From Emydura subglobosa (taxonomy: Eukaryota > Chordata > Testudines > Chelidae), in contig ML679970.1 of NCBI GenBank assembly GCA_007922225.1, positions 18,774,290 to 18,838,289 of the forward strand: a stretch of 64,000 nt of DNA. Direction: 5' to 3'. Positions 1 through 10,977 of this stretch are shown in pieces (position 1 is the stretch's first letter; each line of letters opens with the position of its first letter). The position numbers were made by a program, and so were the translations under genes. The notes beneath the pieces were generated by a model, which searched no databases, was not told the DNA's origin, and worked only from the letters and a program-made list of their open reading frames with translations.

Positions 1-429
1 CAGTGTAGGCTTACGACACGTTCCTCCTAAACCAGTTTTCACTGCACTTTGAATTTGTAGTAGGGAGGAATCATGACAATGTTACTATTCCTAGACTCAG
101 TCTGAAGTCTTTATTCAGGCATCCTCTCCCCCACACATACACACTTGGACTGCTGTCCTGACCTGCTGTACACATCCGCTCTTCCGGACCAACTGCCTGA
201 TCCGGCTCTGTTAATTTATCTCATGCCTGACCCGCAGCACCTGAGCTTCTCAGAGAGCACAGGCAAGTGCATTTCAGTTTCGATCTGTCCCCAGGGCAGA
301 TGTGAAGGGCCCCCTGCCCTGCTTTATTCCTGTCTGCCTGTGTAACACCACAAAGTGTAGCTGGAGTATTCCGTCTGGGTGCTGTGGTCTATGAGGATTG
401 TTCCTGTATATTAAAGCTGGTTTTGATCT

Positions 430-550
430 TTGTCTTTCATTCAGTTTAGATTGTAAACTCTTGTTCGGTTTGTACAGCACTTAGCAGAGTGGGAGCTAGT
501 CCAAGACTGGGACTCGAGGCACTACTGCCGTACAAATAATAATAATAAAT
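430..550 (+). repeat. L3/CR1-like 3' tail ending in (AAT)n
   Basis: The stretch reads like the 3' end common in reptile genomes: 'gattgtaaactctt', then 'tttgtacagcacttagcag', a short GC-richer part and a terminal AATAATAATAATAAAT run. Related copies lie at 42405-42480 (same strand) and at 15005-15120 and 48785-48905 (opposite strand). The family name is from memory of the motif. Confidence 0.5.
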
Positions 551-1341
551 ACTGCCCTTGGCTCCTGGCGTGTTACTGATGAGATTCTATGATGGGGAGG
601 GCAGGGAGAAATGAAGTGACCTGAACTCTGGGGTTTTTTGTTTTTTTTTTACTTTTTTTCATTTTTAATTAATTGTCCAAAGACCCGCAATGTAATTCAT
701 GTAAAAGATACAATATGTAAAGCGAGGCATTGAGAATCAGACAAGGCACTCCATTAACTTAGTCTACTGTGGCTTGAAACCTGTAAGATCCATACAGGAA
801 TAGGAGGGATACAGTAGAAACTCAAGAACATATTGGTATGACAAAACTATGCTCCTTAAAGTTGGCCTGCAAAGGAAATTAAACAATTGGGTTTCTGTCC
901 TTTTTTTGGTTTCTTTTTATGTATAAAACCTCTACACGCTTGGGAGAGGTGAGGTGACAGGTGGTAAAGTTATGCTTGTTTTTTACATTAAGAAGATCAA
1001 GTCTGGTCTTTCCTGTTCTTTCTTGAAGACTCACTGAAAAGATCAAATGTGTACTGGGAGCTTTCTTACCCCTTAATTAAAGAGGTGGAGAAGTCTTTAA
1101 CAAAGACCTCTTTTTTTCCCAGATGTTTTTCAGGTGTTTGAATTAGGCGTTTAACAAAATCAGACAAAAGTTAAAGACTTTCAGGTAGTCTCACTAGTAC
1201 GCCTTCCCCTCTCATTTTAGCTCTTAACATCCAGTAGCTTATTTTTCCAGGTCGTCACTGCAGGAGAATCAGAAGTGATGCTTTGCCCACCACTTGCTCA
1301 CTTGTAGTGGGTGTTTATTAAATTAGATCTGTTTGTGACCT

Positions 1342-1400
1342 GATTTTCAAAGGGGCTGAGCACCTGCCAGCTCCCAGTGTCTTCAACTGGATTAATGTCT
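1342..1400. repeat. Fragment of a palindromic MITE
   Basis: The sequence 'tgattttcaaaggggctgag' followed by 'cacctgccagctcccagtg' matches one arm of a foldback repeat. A fuller copy is at 56392-56475 and a tiny intact one, flanked by TTAA, at 58442-58520. Confidence 0.4.
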
Positions 1401-1862
1401 CTTGAGATGTCAGGCCACTGACCTCTGTACAGTGAGTGATGTCAGTCAGGAATTGCATCTACGTACATCAAGGCTGAATTTGATCCTTGTATTCCTAACT
1501 GGCTCCACTGGGCATCAGTGCAAGTGGAAGAGACGTTAGGAGGGACTTTGATAGCCTGCCTCACGCTTTATCCCATAATCAGATTTCCCACAGTAATTGA
1601 AAGAGTTCTTGCTGCAGCCCTTGGATCAGTTTCAGAATAACTGCAGACTTCAGAACCTTCGGATAAGCTTGTCTGGTCTGTCATTTCATCCTGATAGCAT
1701 TTCCTCTGGCTACAGCATGGCTTTGTTAATCTCCCAAACATGCAGTAGTTCAGTGCAGGGCCATAAATTATCTTTGAAGGTACCATGTGGTATATTTAAA
1801 TAAGTTACACAGTATTTCTGCGTTAGTCATTGAAGCAACTGGAGATTTCAGATCCTGTAGAA

Positions 1863-1986
1863 CAGTGTTTCTCAACGACCGGTCCATGGACCGGTGCTGG
1901 TCCCTGAGACCTTCCTAACACAGCTTACACACATCTTAGGAAGGCAGCAAGCCAGCCCCTGGTATCAAAAAGGTTGAGAAACACTG
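1863..1986. mobile_element. hAT-type MITE, 124 bp
   Basis: Terminal inverted repeats are cagtgtttctcaac at the left and gttgagaaacactg at the right, a perfect 14-bp pair typical of hAT/Charlie-like elements. The 8 bp on each side are ctgtagaa (1855-1862) and ctatagaa (1987-1994), a 7 of 8 match, as expected for an aged 8-bp hAT target duplication. It has no coding capacity and would have been moved by a transposase supplied in trans. Confidence 0.85.
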
Positions 1987-2069
1987 CTATAGAATGTCAC
2001 AATTTGAAACAACAGCTTCATGTAACTCAACTCCAAGGCAATCAGAGAAACATAGGATTTGCCATACTG

Positions 2070-2235
2070 GTGTAGACCTGTGGTCCATCCAGTTAAGTAT
2101 CCTGTCTCCAACACTGCACAGCACCACAGTGTCTCAGAGGAAGTTTCCAGAACCCCAGAGTGGGAAGATGCTTCCAGGACGGTTCATCCTAATTCCTAAT
2201 AGACAGAGATTGTTTTAAACCCTGGGGCACAAGTA
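2070..2235 (-). repeat. Old CR1-like LINE 3' fragment
   Basis: Read on the minus strand this resembles the 3' end of an old CR1/L3 family. The + strand shows 'gtggtccatccagttaagta' and 'ctcagaggaag', the same word pattern as at 13720-14140. It is heavily decayed, with no open frame. Confidence 0.45.
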
Positions 2236-2284
2236 CTTTTCATATCCTGTTCAAAATCTCTGTGTTTGTCTTAACTATTGTGAC

Positions 2285-2445
2285 TCTGGATATTAATAGT
2301 AATTAATAATAGCTCATATTTATATAAAGCCTATCTGCCCAAGAGATCACGGAACGCTTTGTAAACTCTAAAAATTGCTTCACCTACCACCAAATTGCAG
2401 CTGCCTCTGGGGTGGAACATGTCAGTTGTTCACAGTGCACCCCAA
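2285..2445. repeat. Dispersed SINE-like repeat, family unassigned
   Basis: It starts with an AT-rich 'taataatagctcatattta' segment and ends with 'ctgcctctggggtggaaca'. The second block recurs near 32655-32720 next to 'cacagcaacactatgac', so this is an interspersed family rather than unique DNA. Confidence 0.35.
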
Positions 2446-2555
2446 ACAGTTTGGGACATGAAGTGAGGGGGGGGGACCCATATCCAGTTAAAATGAAGAA
2501 TGGGCAGAATGACATAAGATGAGGCTGACATTCTTCCTGTTGTCTTCCTTTTTAG

Positions 2556-2663
2556 CACTGGGAAGTGTTTCGGACAATTACAGAAGTTTTTATCCTGGTT
2601 CCTGCCCTGGTTGGCTTGAAGGGTAACCTTGAAATGACCCTGGCGTCCAGACTCTCTACTGCT
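2556..2663 (+). CDS. SLC41A3: SLC41A3 coding exon (first in window)
   Basis: 36 codons, phase 0 at both ends. The acceptor is a pyrimidine tract ending tttttag and the donor is gtaagt. The product begins HWEVF and contains [20 protein letters not shown], the invariant start of the first MgtE-like half of SLC41 carriers, which move Mg2+ across plasma or mitochondrial membranes. The family's preceding membrane segment is not in the window. All nine exons join without a phase conflict (1147 nt, 382 codons plus one base). SLC41A3 is preferred over A1 and A2 because later exons carry [15 protein letters not shown] and KALDPDN, which fit A3 better. Confidence 0.88.
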
Positions 2664-4102
2664 GTAAGTGTAAAGTTTGGGAGGGTTGAGTAGGAAGGAA
2701 TCTTTTGACCAATAGATCCTACTTTTGCGTTTGTGTGGGAGAGTGTGAGCGAGAGAGAGAGAGTTAAACAAAGACCCCATTCTCTGCATATGCATGTGTG
2801 GAATTAAGACCCTCACCCCTTTCCCTGCTAAGCTGAAACAAGGCATTTCAGGGAGGGAGGAGAGTTAAATAAGGTTTGTGCCCTCATTCCACAGCTGGAA
2901 CAGACGGTTTCTGGTCGACTCTGAGAAGGATGATTCATCCATATGTGTCCAGTTGCCAGTGTCTGGGGGTGTTGCAACAATTGAAAGAGACAAAAGAGAA
3001 CATTGACTGTATGCACAGTCTCTCTCAGTGGTGGGCTGTGAGCTGCGCTACTGAGTTCTCCCTCTCTATGGCCGCTGATTTTTGTGGGTACTGAAGCTTT
3101 TCTTCCCATTCCTGGCAGTGAGCTGTCCAGCAGACCAGCGCAGGGATGTCCCTAAGTCCCCCCATGATGCCTTGGGACTTGCAATAGCTTCTGCAACTCA
3201 TGGCATGATCTAGTTCCTCTGGCAGAAGCGTGGCCTATCCTTTTTCGGGGGATGCCCATACTGCAAGTCTGCCCCGGACACAGGCCAGACTACAAAGCTG
3301 CTTGTAAGGAATAAATAGTAACAAAGGGCCCAGCTGTGCTCTGTGTGCGAGGTGATGGGTTTTCCTCTGCTGTGGGTTGGAATGGAATCTCAATAGCCTG
3401 CAAATGGAAGAGACTGTTTAGCATCCACAGCGTGTTCCTTCCATGAGTCTTATTGTGCAGGGAGTTTCTTCCCTTGTGGGGAGAAGGCTGGGATGTTTTA
3501 TTGTGTCATTTCTCTTCAGTTTGCCCAGCACAATCAGCAGCACCAGTAGTGATGGTCTCAGGCTGTCACGGGCTCTGTCAAAGGCCTCAGCCAGTCTCCT
3601 GTGTCTGGAAGAGGTGGCTAACCCGTGTGGTTTTTCCGAGAGTATTTCTTTCCCGTGGCAGCCCTGAGATCCTGACACTGTAGATCAGCCCTTTAAAGGC
3701 AGGTGCCTGAGGTGCGAGCCTGGAGTTTGCACACACGTCTGTAGCGCCTGCAGAGCCTGCACTGGGCTGTTGGCATTAGGTGGGCATGCACACGTGGGAT
3801 CGGCTCATGCAGACAGGGTGCACACAGCCTTTGAAAGTCTGGCCCAGTGTGTCTACTGAGACTGTACCTCGCCGCAAGAGACAAGAGCTGAACTCTGCTG
3901 CCCTTCAGAGGCTAGGCCGGGGAAATTCTTCTTAATGAGAAAGGGGGAAGTTAGGAAAATGGGGGATACAGGCTAGCGTCGGTCATCATGCTGGCTTTAG
4001 CTTGCCCTCTCCTAGAGGGTCCAAATGAAGCCCTCTTTCTGCATTCAGGTGCTGGCAGTGTCACCGGGGCAGCAGGCCTTACATTTCTCCCTTGATTTCC
4101 AG
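2664..4102 (+). other. SLC41A3 intron
   Basis: Non-coding. A short GA-rich run at 2741-2764 sits just downstream of the donor. Nothing else was recognised; open frames here have no family resemblance. Confidence 0.6.
2741..2764. repeat. (GA)n simple repeat
   Basis: Imperfect GA/GT dinucleotide run, 'gagtgtgagcgagagagaga' followed by gagt. Confidence 0.7.
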
Positions 4103-4174
4103 GCTAACACGGGACAGATGGACGATACCCGGGAACAGTGGAAAATGGCCACTTGCAATTTAGCCCTGATTCAG
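4103..4174 (+). CDS. SLC41A3: SLC41A3 coding exon
   Basis: 24 codons, phase 0 to phase 0, acceptor ttgatttccag, donor gtaagc. The peptide starts ANTGQMDD and ends CNLALIQ. It is the short hydrophilic loop between the first membrane segments of the N-terminal MgtE-like half; the NLAL motif before VQATVVG is constant across SLC41 paralogues. The ATREQW-like basic/acidic stretch in the middle is the variable part of the loop. Confidence 0.88.
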
Positions 4175-5158
4175 GTAAGCAACGCCAGCTGGAGCTGGAA
4201 AAGGCTCCTTTCTTTTGCTAAATTGGGCCCTCTGGGGAATTTGTACTGGGGCGCACTGTGGGGCTCAGGTCTCCTGCTGGCTGTGTCAGATTATTTATTG
4301 TTAGTGGCAGGGAACCCGCCCCTATGAAAAACCTATTGACTCTAGGAGTTCTGTGTTAAAAATCTAGCAGTTAACCAAGAAGTTGCATGTGGTGATACCA
4401 TGGGATGTGCTTCTGTGCTGGTGGCATTTTGTACCCCACTGTACCTCTGCACGCCCTCCCTCGTCTCCTCTCACAGCTGTCAGCGGCGCTTCTGCAGATG
4501 GGACTTCCACATTTTGTTGAGCAAGGACATCCCACAGCTGATGGGTAAATGCCTTCTGCTGTACTGACATCTGGACTCTTCAGACCTCTGTAGAGGCTTT
4601 GCACACTTGGTTGGGGTGTCAGAGCCTGCATCGCATGGAGCCTTTATAGGAATGCACCTAAATGCCGTAACAAATCTGTGGTCACCTCTCCCTTCCTAAT
4701 TATGCTGCATACCTAAAACTTCATTACAACAGCAGGGATAGAACTCAGAGCCACACCTTCATCTCCAGCCCCCCAGACAACAGCTCACACTCATGCACAA
4801 GCACAGGCCCCTTTTACTTAATCTAAAGGAGAATCTCCATTAACAGTATAGGGCATATGACACACAGTGGATCAGTTCTGAGTCCATCCAGTAGAGAGCA
4901 GTGGAGCACACATACACTAGCCAGGTCATTACATTCTTTAGTGAGTGTCCTGATGGAATTGGGATTTTTCTCTTAGAGGAAATCAGCTAGAGTTTGACTT
5001 TTAGGGGGTGCCGTTTCCTGAATGTGCGGTGGAATGATCCCCATGTCTGATTAGTGCCTGGCAGGTGACGATGAAGGAGATCATAGTCTGCTGTGTGGAT
5101 GTCTGGGGTCCCTGACCCCACATGGAACACTGTCTACCAGCTGATTTTTGCCCAACAG
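4175..5158 (+). other. SLC41A3 intron
   Basis: Non-coding; no repeat or other feature recognised. Confidence 0.6.
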
Positions 5159-5303
5159 GTACAGGCCACGGTGGTGGGGCTGCTGGCTGCCATAGCTGCT
5201 GTCATCCTGGGAGCAATCTCAAAGGGGCACGTGGAGCTGAGTCAGGCCGCAGTGCTCTGTGCAAGTAGCGTGACGACAGCATTCATAGCTGCGCTCTCCC
5301 TAG
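5159..5303 (+). CDS. SLC41A3: SLC41A3 coding exon
   Basis: 48 codons plus one base (phase 0 to 1), acceptor tgcccaacag, donor gtgagt. The product begins VQATVVGLLAAIAAVILGAI and ends FIAALSL plus the first base of a Gly codon. It encodes two hydrophobic membrane helices of the first MgtE-like half, joined by a short loop carrying KGHVEL. VQATVVG is a near-invariant family motif. The next exon completes the Gly codon. Confidence 0.9.
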
Positions 5304-5694
5304 GTGAGTCTTGTTAACCCCACCATGCCCACTAAAATGGGCCAGTTAGAAACCACCCTTTCCATGTGGGTTTCTTCTGCACCACCCGCCCTCCGTGAAC
5401 TGTTTGCTCCTTTCCCCTTTGGAGACTTTTCAGTAGCTGGTGTGAAAGGATTCTGGGGTTTTGGGGTCCAGTGGCCACATAGCCATATCCCAAAACGTTA
5501 CTGGATGACTAAAATCACCACCACAGGCTGGCACCTAGGGAGGCCTGTCTTCTTCCTCCACCGCGCAGCTGCCTACCTCCCGGCGCTCAGCCGCTCAGTG
5601 GCTCTCATTTTGATGGTGCGCAAGGGGACCACATTCCAGCCTCGCACCTGGATCCTGCATCCCTACCTTTCCTAACTGTCTCACTCCTTTCCTC

Positions 5695-7155
5695 TTGGCC
5701 TGGGCCCATATAACATCGGACCGCTGGGTCATGGGCACCATTGGATCGGGCTGTACCCTCCAATTTTCCTCTCCCCCTCCCCATCCCTTCCCGTCCCTGT
5801 CCCTCTTCAGGGACCCCTCTGACGAGCAACTCCTCCTGCAAGAGATGCGCAATTTTCTCATGCTGGGAGCCGTAGAGGAGGCCCCGCTGGATATGGGAGG
5901 ATGAGGTTTCTACTCCCAATATTTCCTCAACCCGAAGGCCAAAGGGGGTCTCAGACCCATTCTGGACCTGCAGGGCCTAAACAGGTACATCAGAAGGCAA
6001 AAATTCCATATGGTTTTCCTGGCCTCTATTATCCTTTCTCTGGATCCAGGAGACTGGTCTGCTGCCCTCGATTTGAAGGACGTGTGTTTTGACATATCGA
6101 TATTTCTGGGTCACAGAAGGCTCCTCAGGTTCGTGGTGGGGGGGTTCCCACTACCAGTTTACAGCCCTCCCGTTTGGCCTATCGTCAGCCCTGAGGGTGT
6201 TCACAAAGTGCACGGCAGTGGTGGGTGCGTATCTCAGGCGTCAAGGAGTACAGATCTACTCATACTGGAGAACTGGTTAATCAGAGGCAGGTCGAAGGCT
6301 CAGGCCCAAGCCAGTCTGGACCTCGTGCGAGCCACCTGTCACAGGCTAGGCCTGCTAATAAATGAGCAGAAGTCTATCCTAGCGCCTATGCAACGGATAG
6401 AGTTTATCGGGGCAGTTCTTGTCTCGACACAGGCCAGAGCATTCCTGCCGCAGGCCCGGTTCGAGGCCATGTCCGGCCTGATCAGGAACCTCTGTGCCTG
6501 CCCCAGTACAACAGCACGACTCTGCCTGCAGCTGCTGGGCCATATGGCAGCGTGCCCCTATGTGCTCCACCACGCCCGCCTGAAGCTCAGACTGCTTCAG
6601 CTATGGCTGGCCTTGGCTTATGCCCCGATCAGACACCCCATGGACAGGGTTGTCACGGTGCCCTCACGGGTCCTGGCCTCCCTAGAATGGTGGTTGGATC
6701 CCCGAATGGTGATGAAAGGAATGCCCTTTGCAGACGGGGGCCCTGCAATGACTCTAGTGTCAGATGCTTCGGACCTGGGGTGGGGGGCGCACATCAGCTC
6801 TGGTTGCAGTACCCAGGGGACCTGGTCGGAAGAGGACCAGGGAATCCACATAAACATCAGGGAGCTCTGAGCGATCTGCCTAGCATGCGCAGTGTTCCTT
6901 CCTTTCTTGAAGGGCAAGGTGATTCAGGTCCTGACAGACAACACCACCGCAACATACTGTATCAACAGACAGGGCGGGGCTCGTTCCTCAGCCCTCTGTC
7001 TGGAGGTGGTGGGTCTGTGGGATCTGGCGATAGGCCACCATTTTCACCTGGTGGCCTCTCACCTGCCTGGTATCAAGAATGCCACAGCAGACTGGCTCAG
7101 CAGGTCCTTTGTACCTCTCACGAGTGGTCTGTCCTCCCGTCAGTCGCCGACATGA
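5695..7155 (+). pseudogene. DIRS reverse transcriptase / RNase H, broken
   Basis: One frame carries most of the polyprotein: SDEQLLLQEM near 5817, LRPILDLQGLN near 5950, DWSAALDLKD near 6051, the RNase H start DASDLGWGAH near 6765 and LTDNTTATYCINRQGG near 6930, ending in a typical ADWLSR. TGA stops at 5902-5904 and 6868-6870 each look like a decayed CGA arginine codon. Between about 6140 and 6270 the reading passes into the next frame, where LPFGLSSALRVFTKC and YLRRQGVQIYSYW are found. The catalytic site near 6263-6277 is lost: the frame is shifted and the Asp-Asp pair no longer encoded. A further shift near 7110 ends the frame. Confidence 0.88.
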
Positions 7156-7545
7156 TCTTCCGGAGGTGGGGGTTTCCCCAAGTGGATCTCTTTGCAACCA
7201 AGGTCAACAAGAAGTGCAGCCAGTTCTGCTCCTTTCAGGGGTGGGACGAGGGGGCCATGTCAGACGCCTTCCTCACTCCCTGGTTGGGCGGGCTGCTGTA
7301 TGCCTCCCCTCCCATTCCATTAATACACAAGGTCCTGTTAAAGATCAAGAAAGACAAGGCCAGGGTCATCCTTATTGCACCTGCGTGACCCAGGCAGCAC
7401 TGGTTCACGACACTCCTGGAGCTGTCGGTCGCCCCTCTCCTGGAGCTACCGTGGTGGCACGACCTACTTTCCCAGGACCAGGGGCGCCTTCTGCACCTGG
7501 ACCTGGAGTCCCTCCACCTGACAGCGTGGAGGCTGAATGGCTGAG
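7110..7545 (+). pseudogene. DIRS domain between RNase H and recombinase
   Basis: After a shift near 7110 the sequence continues in a third frame with SHEWSVLPSV, PQVDLFATKVNKKC, LLYASPPIPLI and ARVILIAPA, a stop at 7386-7388 in place of a Trp codon, then PRQHWFTTLLEL and LHLTAWRL. This block is highly conserved among vertebrate DIRS elements and sits where a Dam-like methyltransferase domain is described in the group; I cannot confirm methyltransferase motifs here. Confidence 0.7.
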
Positions 7546-8577
7546 CTTGGAGGAACAAGCTTGCTCAACTCAGGTGCAGACTGTGCTGATGAGTAGCAGG
7601 AAGCCCTCCACGAGGGCATCGTATTTGTCCAAGTGGAAGAGGTTCACTTGCTGGGCCGCAGCGCGGCAGGTTACACCCCTCCAGGCACTGATTCAGGTGG
7701 GCCTAGACTACCTGTTGCACCTGAAGCTTCAGGGTTTAGCTACTGCCTCGCTAAAGGGGCATCTGGCTGCCATGTCAGCCTTCCATTCCCCGATTCATGG
7801 GAGATCAGTTTTTTCTCATGCCATGGCAGCGAGATTTCTGAAGGGCATAGAAAAGCTCTACCCACAGGTCAGGGATCCCGTACCCCCCTGGGACCTGAAT
7901 TTGGTCCTCTCTAGGCTCATGAGAGCGCCATTCGAGCCCATGGCAACTTGCCCTCTTCTGCTACTGTCATGGAAGGTGGCCTTCCTAGTAGCTATCACAT
8001 CGGCTAGGAGAGTGTCTGAAATCAGGGCACTCACCTTGGAGCCGCCCTGTACAATTTTTTATAAGGATATGGTCCAGCTGAGGCCTCACCTGGCTTTCCT
8101 GCCCAAGATGGTATCACAATTCCACACCGACCAGGACATTTTCCTGCCAGTGTTTTTCCTGAAGTCGCATGCTTCCGAAGAGGAAAAGAGATGGCATACG
8201 CTGGATGTACGCAGAGCCCTGGCTTTCTGCTTGGAGAGATGAAGTCACTCCGTAAGTCCATGCACTTGTTCATCGCGGTGGCTGAAAGGATGAAAGGCTT
8301 ACCTGTCTCGTCGCAACGAATCTCCTCCTGGGTAACCACCTGCATACGCTTCTGCTACGAGCAGGCAAAGGTTCCACTTCCGGGCAACGTCACAGCTCAC
8401 TCCACCAGAGCTCAGGCATCTTCTCCAGCAGTTTTGGCGCATGTGCCTATGCAGGACATATGCAAAGCTGGTACATGGTCATCGGTTCATACCTTTATGG
8501 CCCACTATGCCACTGTGCAGCAGGCTAGGGATGACGCCAGATTCGGTAGGGCGGTGTTGCAGTCAAAGAACCTATGA
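7500..8577 (+). pseudogene. DIRS tyrosine recombinase, frameshifted
   Basis: The N-terminal core-binding part reads SRKPSTRASYLSKWKRF near 7595, followed by the catalytic region. The first catalytic arginine lies in TSARRVSEIRAL (codons 8006-8011). Near 8230 the frame shifts, then continues to 8577 with MKGLPVSSQRISSWV, the H-x-x-R box HSTR at 8398-8409 and the nucleophile candidate Tyr in FMAHYA at 8506-8508. All three boxes of the family are still readable, so the gene was broken by indels rather than loss of catalytic residues. In the live element this enzyme would join a circular DNA copy to the genome. Confidence 0.88.
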
Positions 8578-8795
8578 ACACCGAATCCGCCTCCAAAGTG
8601 CTCCTTGCAAGTCACCTACAATGGAATGGACATGAGCAACACATCTCGAAGAACAACAGTTACAAGGTAGGTAACCATCTTTTCTCTCTCAGAGCATCAC
8701 AACATACACACACACATTTCTGTCTGGGGGACGTGGTATGCTTTTGAGAAGGGATGGGAAATGGCTGTTACACAGTGGAAGGTCATGGGTAGATT

Positions 8796-8965
8796 AGTGT
8801 GATAGAGTGTTTAACGCATGGGGCTGGGAGTCAGCTCTCTCGAGTTCTTTTCCTATCTGCGTCTCGGACTCACTTTTTGAACTTGGCTCAATCACTTCAC
8901 TTCTCTGCCTGCGTCTCCCTGTCCGAAATGAAGAACTGCGGTCTTGGCAGCTGTTCCACGATGGT
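8796..8965 (+). repeat. MIR-like SINE
   Basis: Shows the tRNA-derived and core pattern of MIR: 'gcatggggctgggagtcagc', then a degenerate 'cactttttgaacttggctca' and 'cacttcacttctctgcctg'. Decayed, no poly(A) tail. Confidence 0.55.
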
Positions 8966-9068
8966 GTCCTAAGGAGTGGCTGGTTCAATGGAAGAGTAGG
9001 AATTCGCACATGTGCCACAAGAGGGCGCCGTGACATCCTTACTAATGAGGGAGTGGGTGGCAGTGTGT

Positions 9069-9187
9069 AGGTTGCCAACCCTCCAGGATTGTCCCGAAGT
9101 CTCCAGGAATTAAAGATGAATCTTTAATTAAAGACTATGTCATGTGATGAAACCTCCAGGAATATGGCCAACCAAAACTGGCAGCCC
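9069..9187. mobile_element. Small MITE, about 119 bp
   Basis: Ends aggttgccaaccc and aactggcagccct are imperfect inverted repeats. The centre contains a short palindrome (aattaaagatgaatctttaa). The word 'cctccaggattg' and its relative 'cctccaggaatatgg' are features of a reptile DNA-transposon fragment I recognise but cannot name. Confidence 0.55.
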
Positions 9188-9474
9188 TCTGGTGTGTCAG
9201 AAGCCCTGGGCACAAGCACTATGAAGTCTTCTAAGAAAAAGAGGACAAGTCAAGAGCGTGCAGATGTCCCAGGCAAGAGTCCAAGGTTAACAGAGACGCT
9301 TGTGCTGAGGAACACTAGAAAAGTTCTCAGAAGTCCTCCCGGCTTCTATCATCCTTTGTTCCCCCTCAGATGTTACTGGGCGTAAAAGAGAAGGACTTGG
9401 CTGACACACCGCAGTAGGCCCTCAGCTAATGGCCAGGTCTTTCCTAGCTATGGGGACCAGTCGCCGGTCACCAT

Positions 9475-9605
9475 GTGTGCGGTAGTGTGTGTACATCGAA
9501 GGGGAGTCAGGTGATTTGTGTCAGGGGAAAGGGTAGTGTGTGTGTCTGGGTGTGCATTCTAGGGGAGCACCGTGTGTGCGTGTCTTAGCGTGTGCATGTG
9601 TGTGA
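9475..9605. repeat. Degenerate GT-rich tract
   Basis: Several short GTGTGTG blocks interrupted by G-rich words, likely an old (GT)n microsatellite. Confidence 0.5.
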
Positions 9606-10977
9606 GCTGTGGGCGGGGGGGCTGGAGATGTAGTGTTCGGAAGAGCAAAGTACGTTCCAAGCATGCTTGGAGACTCAACACTTGCGTGTCTTTGTGAGCA
9701 GACACAGGTTTCTGAGCCAGAGAGTGTTATCCTTCCTGCCCTGCATCCAGGTGGTCAGCGTGGGGCTGTGGCGGAGGGCAGAATGCCATGGCAGGCTCTG
9801 AGGACATTTGATCTGGGCTTCTTTTGGAGGCTGGAGATCAGCCCCTGCCCTAGACAGTCACAGAACAGTGGGGTCAGGCTGGTAAGTTTATCTGTCAGTT
9901 GATTTGCCCACAGCTAAGAGTTTTATCTGATCAGTGCCCCAGATCTCTGCCAAGGTCTCCGTTTCTCAAATAAACTGAAATGAACTGTTGTTGCTGCTGT
10001 GACGCTGCAAAGCATTTTGCTGCACTCTCGTCTGGCTTAGCTTGTTGTAGCAGGGCGCTCTCTTGTTCTCAGAGTGTGACTCTCACCTGGTCTTTTGTGT
10101 TTAGTCTGGGTCTCACCAGCTGATATTAATAAGCCAAAATTCCACCATCACCAACCGGCCTGAGATCGTGACCCAGATCCTGAACTGCAGCTGAATTTTG
10201 CATAGCACATCTCAGAAGGGGAGAGTATATGTGACTATGAGCCACTCTTCTACCCCTTGATCCTGAAGCTGTCCAGCTTGCAGGCCAGCCCTTGTGTAAA
10301 TTGGAGCAGCCTTAAGAGCTATGGTCCCCAAGGGGCTGCTGTGGCAGCCAGGGATCGCTGTGGGAAAGAGATACCCAGCCAAGACCGTAGGCTGGGGGCA
10401 TGGAGCTGGCTTATGGCCTGCGATGGCAGCTCCATGCCACCTGGGGATCCAAAAGCAAATAAAAAATCTGAATAGTACTGAGTGTGTTCTGGAAAATGTC
10501 TTTGTGCTGTGGAATGTAGGTGTAATCCCAGAGAATGGCACCAAGCTAGTTCCTTGCTACTGCTGCCTGGTCTTGCATGCTCAGTGTGTGTATGTCTATC
10601 AGTGTGCGTTGTTCCTGGTCCTACTTCAAACCAGTAGAGACTAGCACCTGACAGGGATGGAAGTATTTACATTTGGTGCCTGCGTTGAGCCATGGTGTTT
10701 GCTTTGCTGTGTATGTGCCCATGGACCTGCTCTGATTAAGTTTGCTGTGGAAGAGCCATCTTCTTCAGCACCATGCGCCCATTTCCTGGGTGTGACCAGA
10801 CTCCGCTCGGTGTAGCATCCAAGTATGGGCAAAGGCGACTTTAAGTCACCTTTGCTGTCCCCAGATTCCTGGGCCAGCCTGGAACCAGGGAAGCCTTGGC
10901 ACACTGTGAGCAGTGGTGCCAACACAGAAAACAGCATCGTCCTGTGTGTCTCAACCTCTTGTCTGTGTCTTCCCTAG

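Larger units (their letters stand above)
1..2555 (+). other. SLC41A3 intron upstream of the first visible exon
   Basis: No coding exon was found here. The exons for the cytosolic N-terminus and first membrane segment (about 120 codons by comparison with a family length near 500) must lie further upstream. The stretch holds an L3/CR1-like tail, part of a palindromic MITE, a hAT MITE, an old CR1-like 3' fragment and a SINE-like fragment, all listed separately. The rest (about 550-1340 and 1400-1860) shows only AT-rich unique-looking sequence. Confidence 0.6.
5650..8690 (+). mobile_element. DIRS-type tyrosine-recombinase retrotransposon, decayed
   Basis: This 3-kb relic has the order reverse transcriptase, RNase H, a conserved linker domain and tyrosine recombinase, which is the DIRS plan. 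Such elements replicate through an RNA and integrate with a recombinase, leaving no target duplication. The 5' part is missing or unrecognised; the 3' end is placed near 8690, after 'cgaagaacaacagttac' and 'aaggtaggtaacc', a terminal sequence I associate with vertebrate DIRS copies. Terminal repeats could not be paired by eye. It lies in sense orientation in an SLC41A3 intron and is surely inactive: at least three in-frame stops and several frameshifts. Confidence 0.85.
5304..10977 (+). other. SLC41A3 intron (5.7 kb) carrying the DIRS element
   Basis: Contains a DIRS-type retroelement (about 5650-8690), a MIR-like SINE (8796-8965), a small MITE (9069-9187) and a GT-rich tract (9475-9605). The stretch 9610-10977 shows nothing I recognise. 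5304-5650 may hold unrecognised 5' parts of the DIRS element. Confidence 0.6.

Noticed and set aside
2430..2846. 138-codon open frame on - over the first SLC41A3 exon
   Set aside because: Antisense to a clear exon and its splice sites; no domain.
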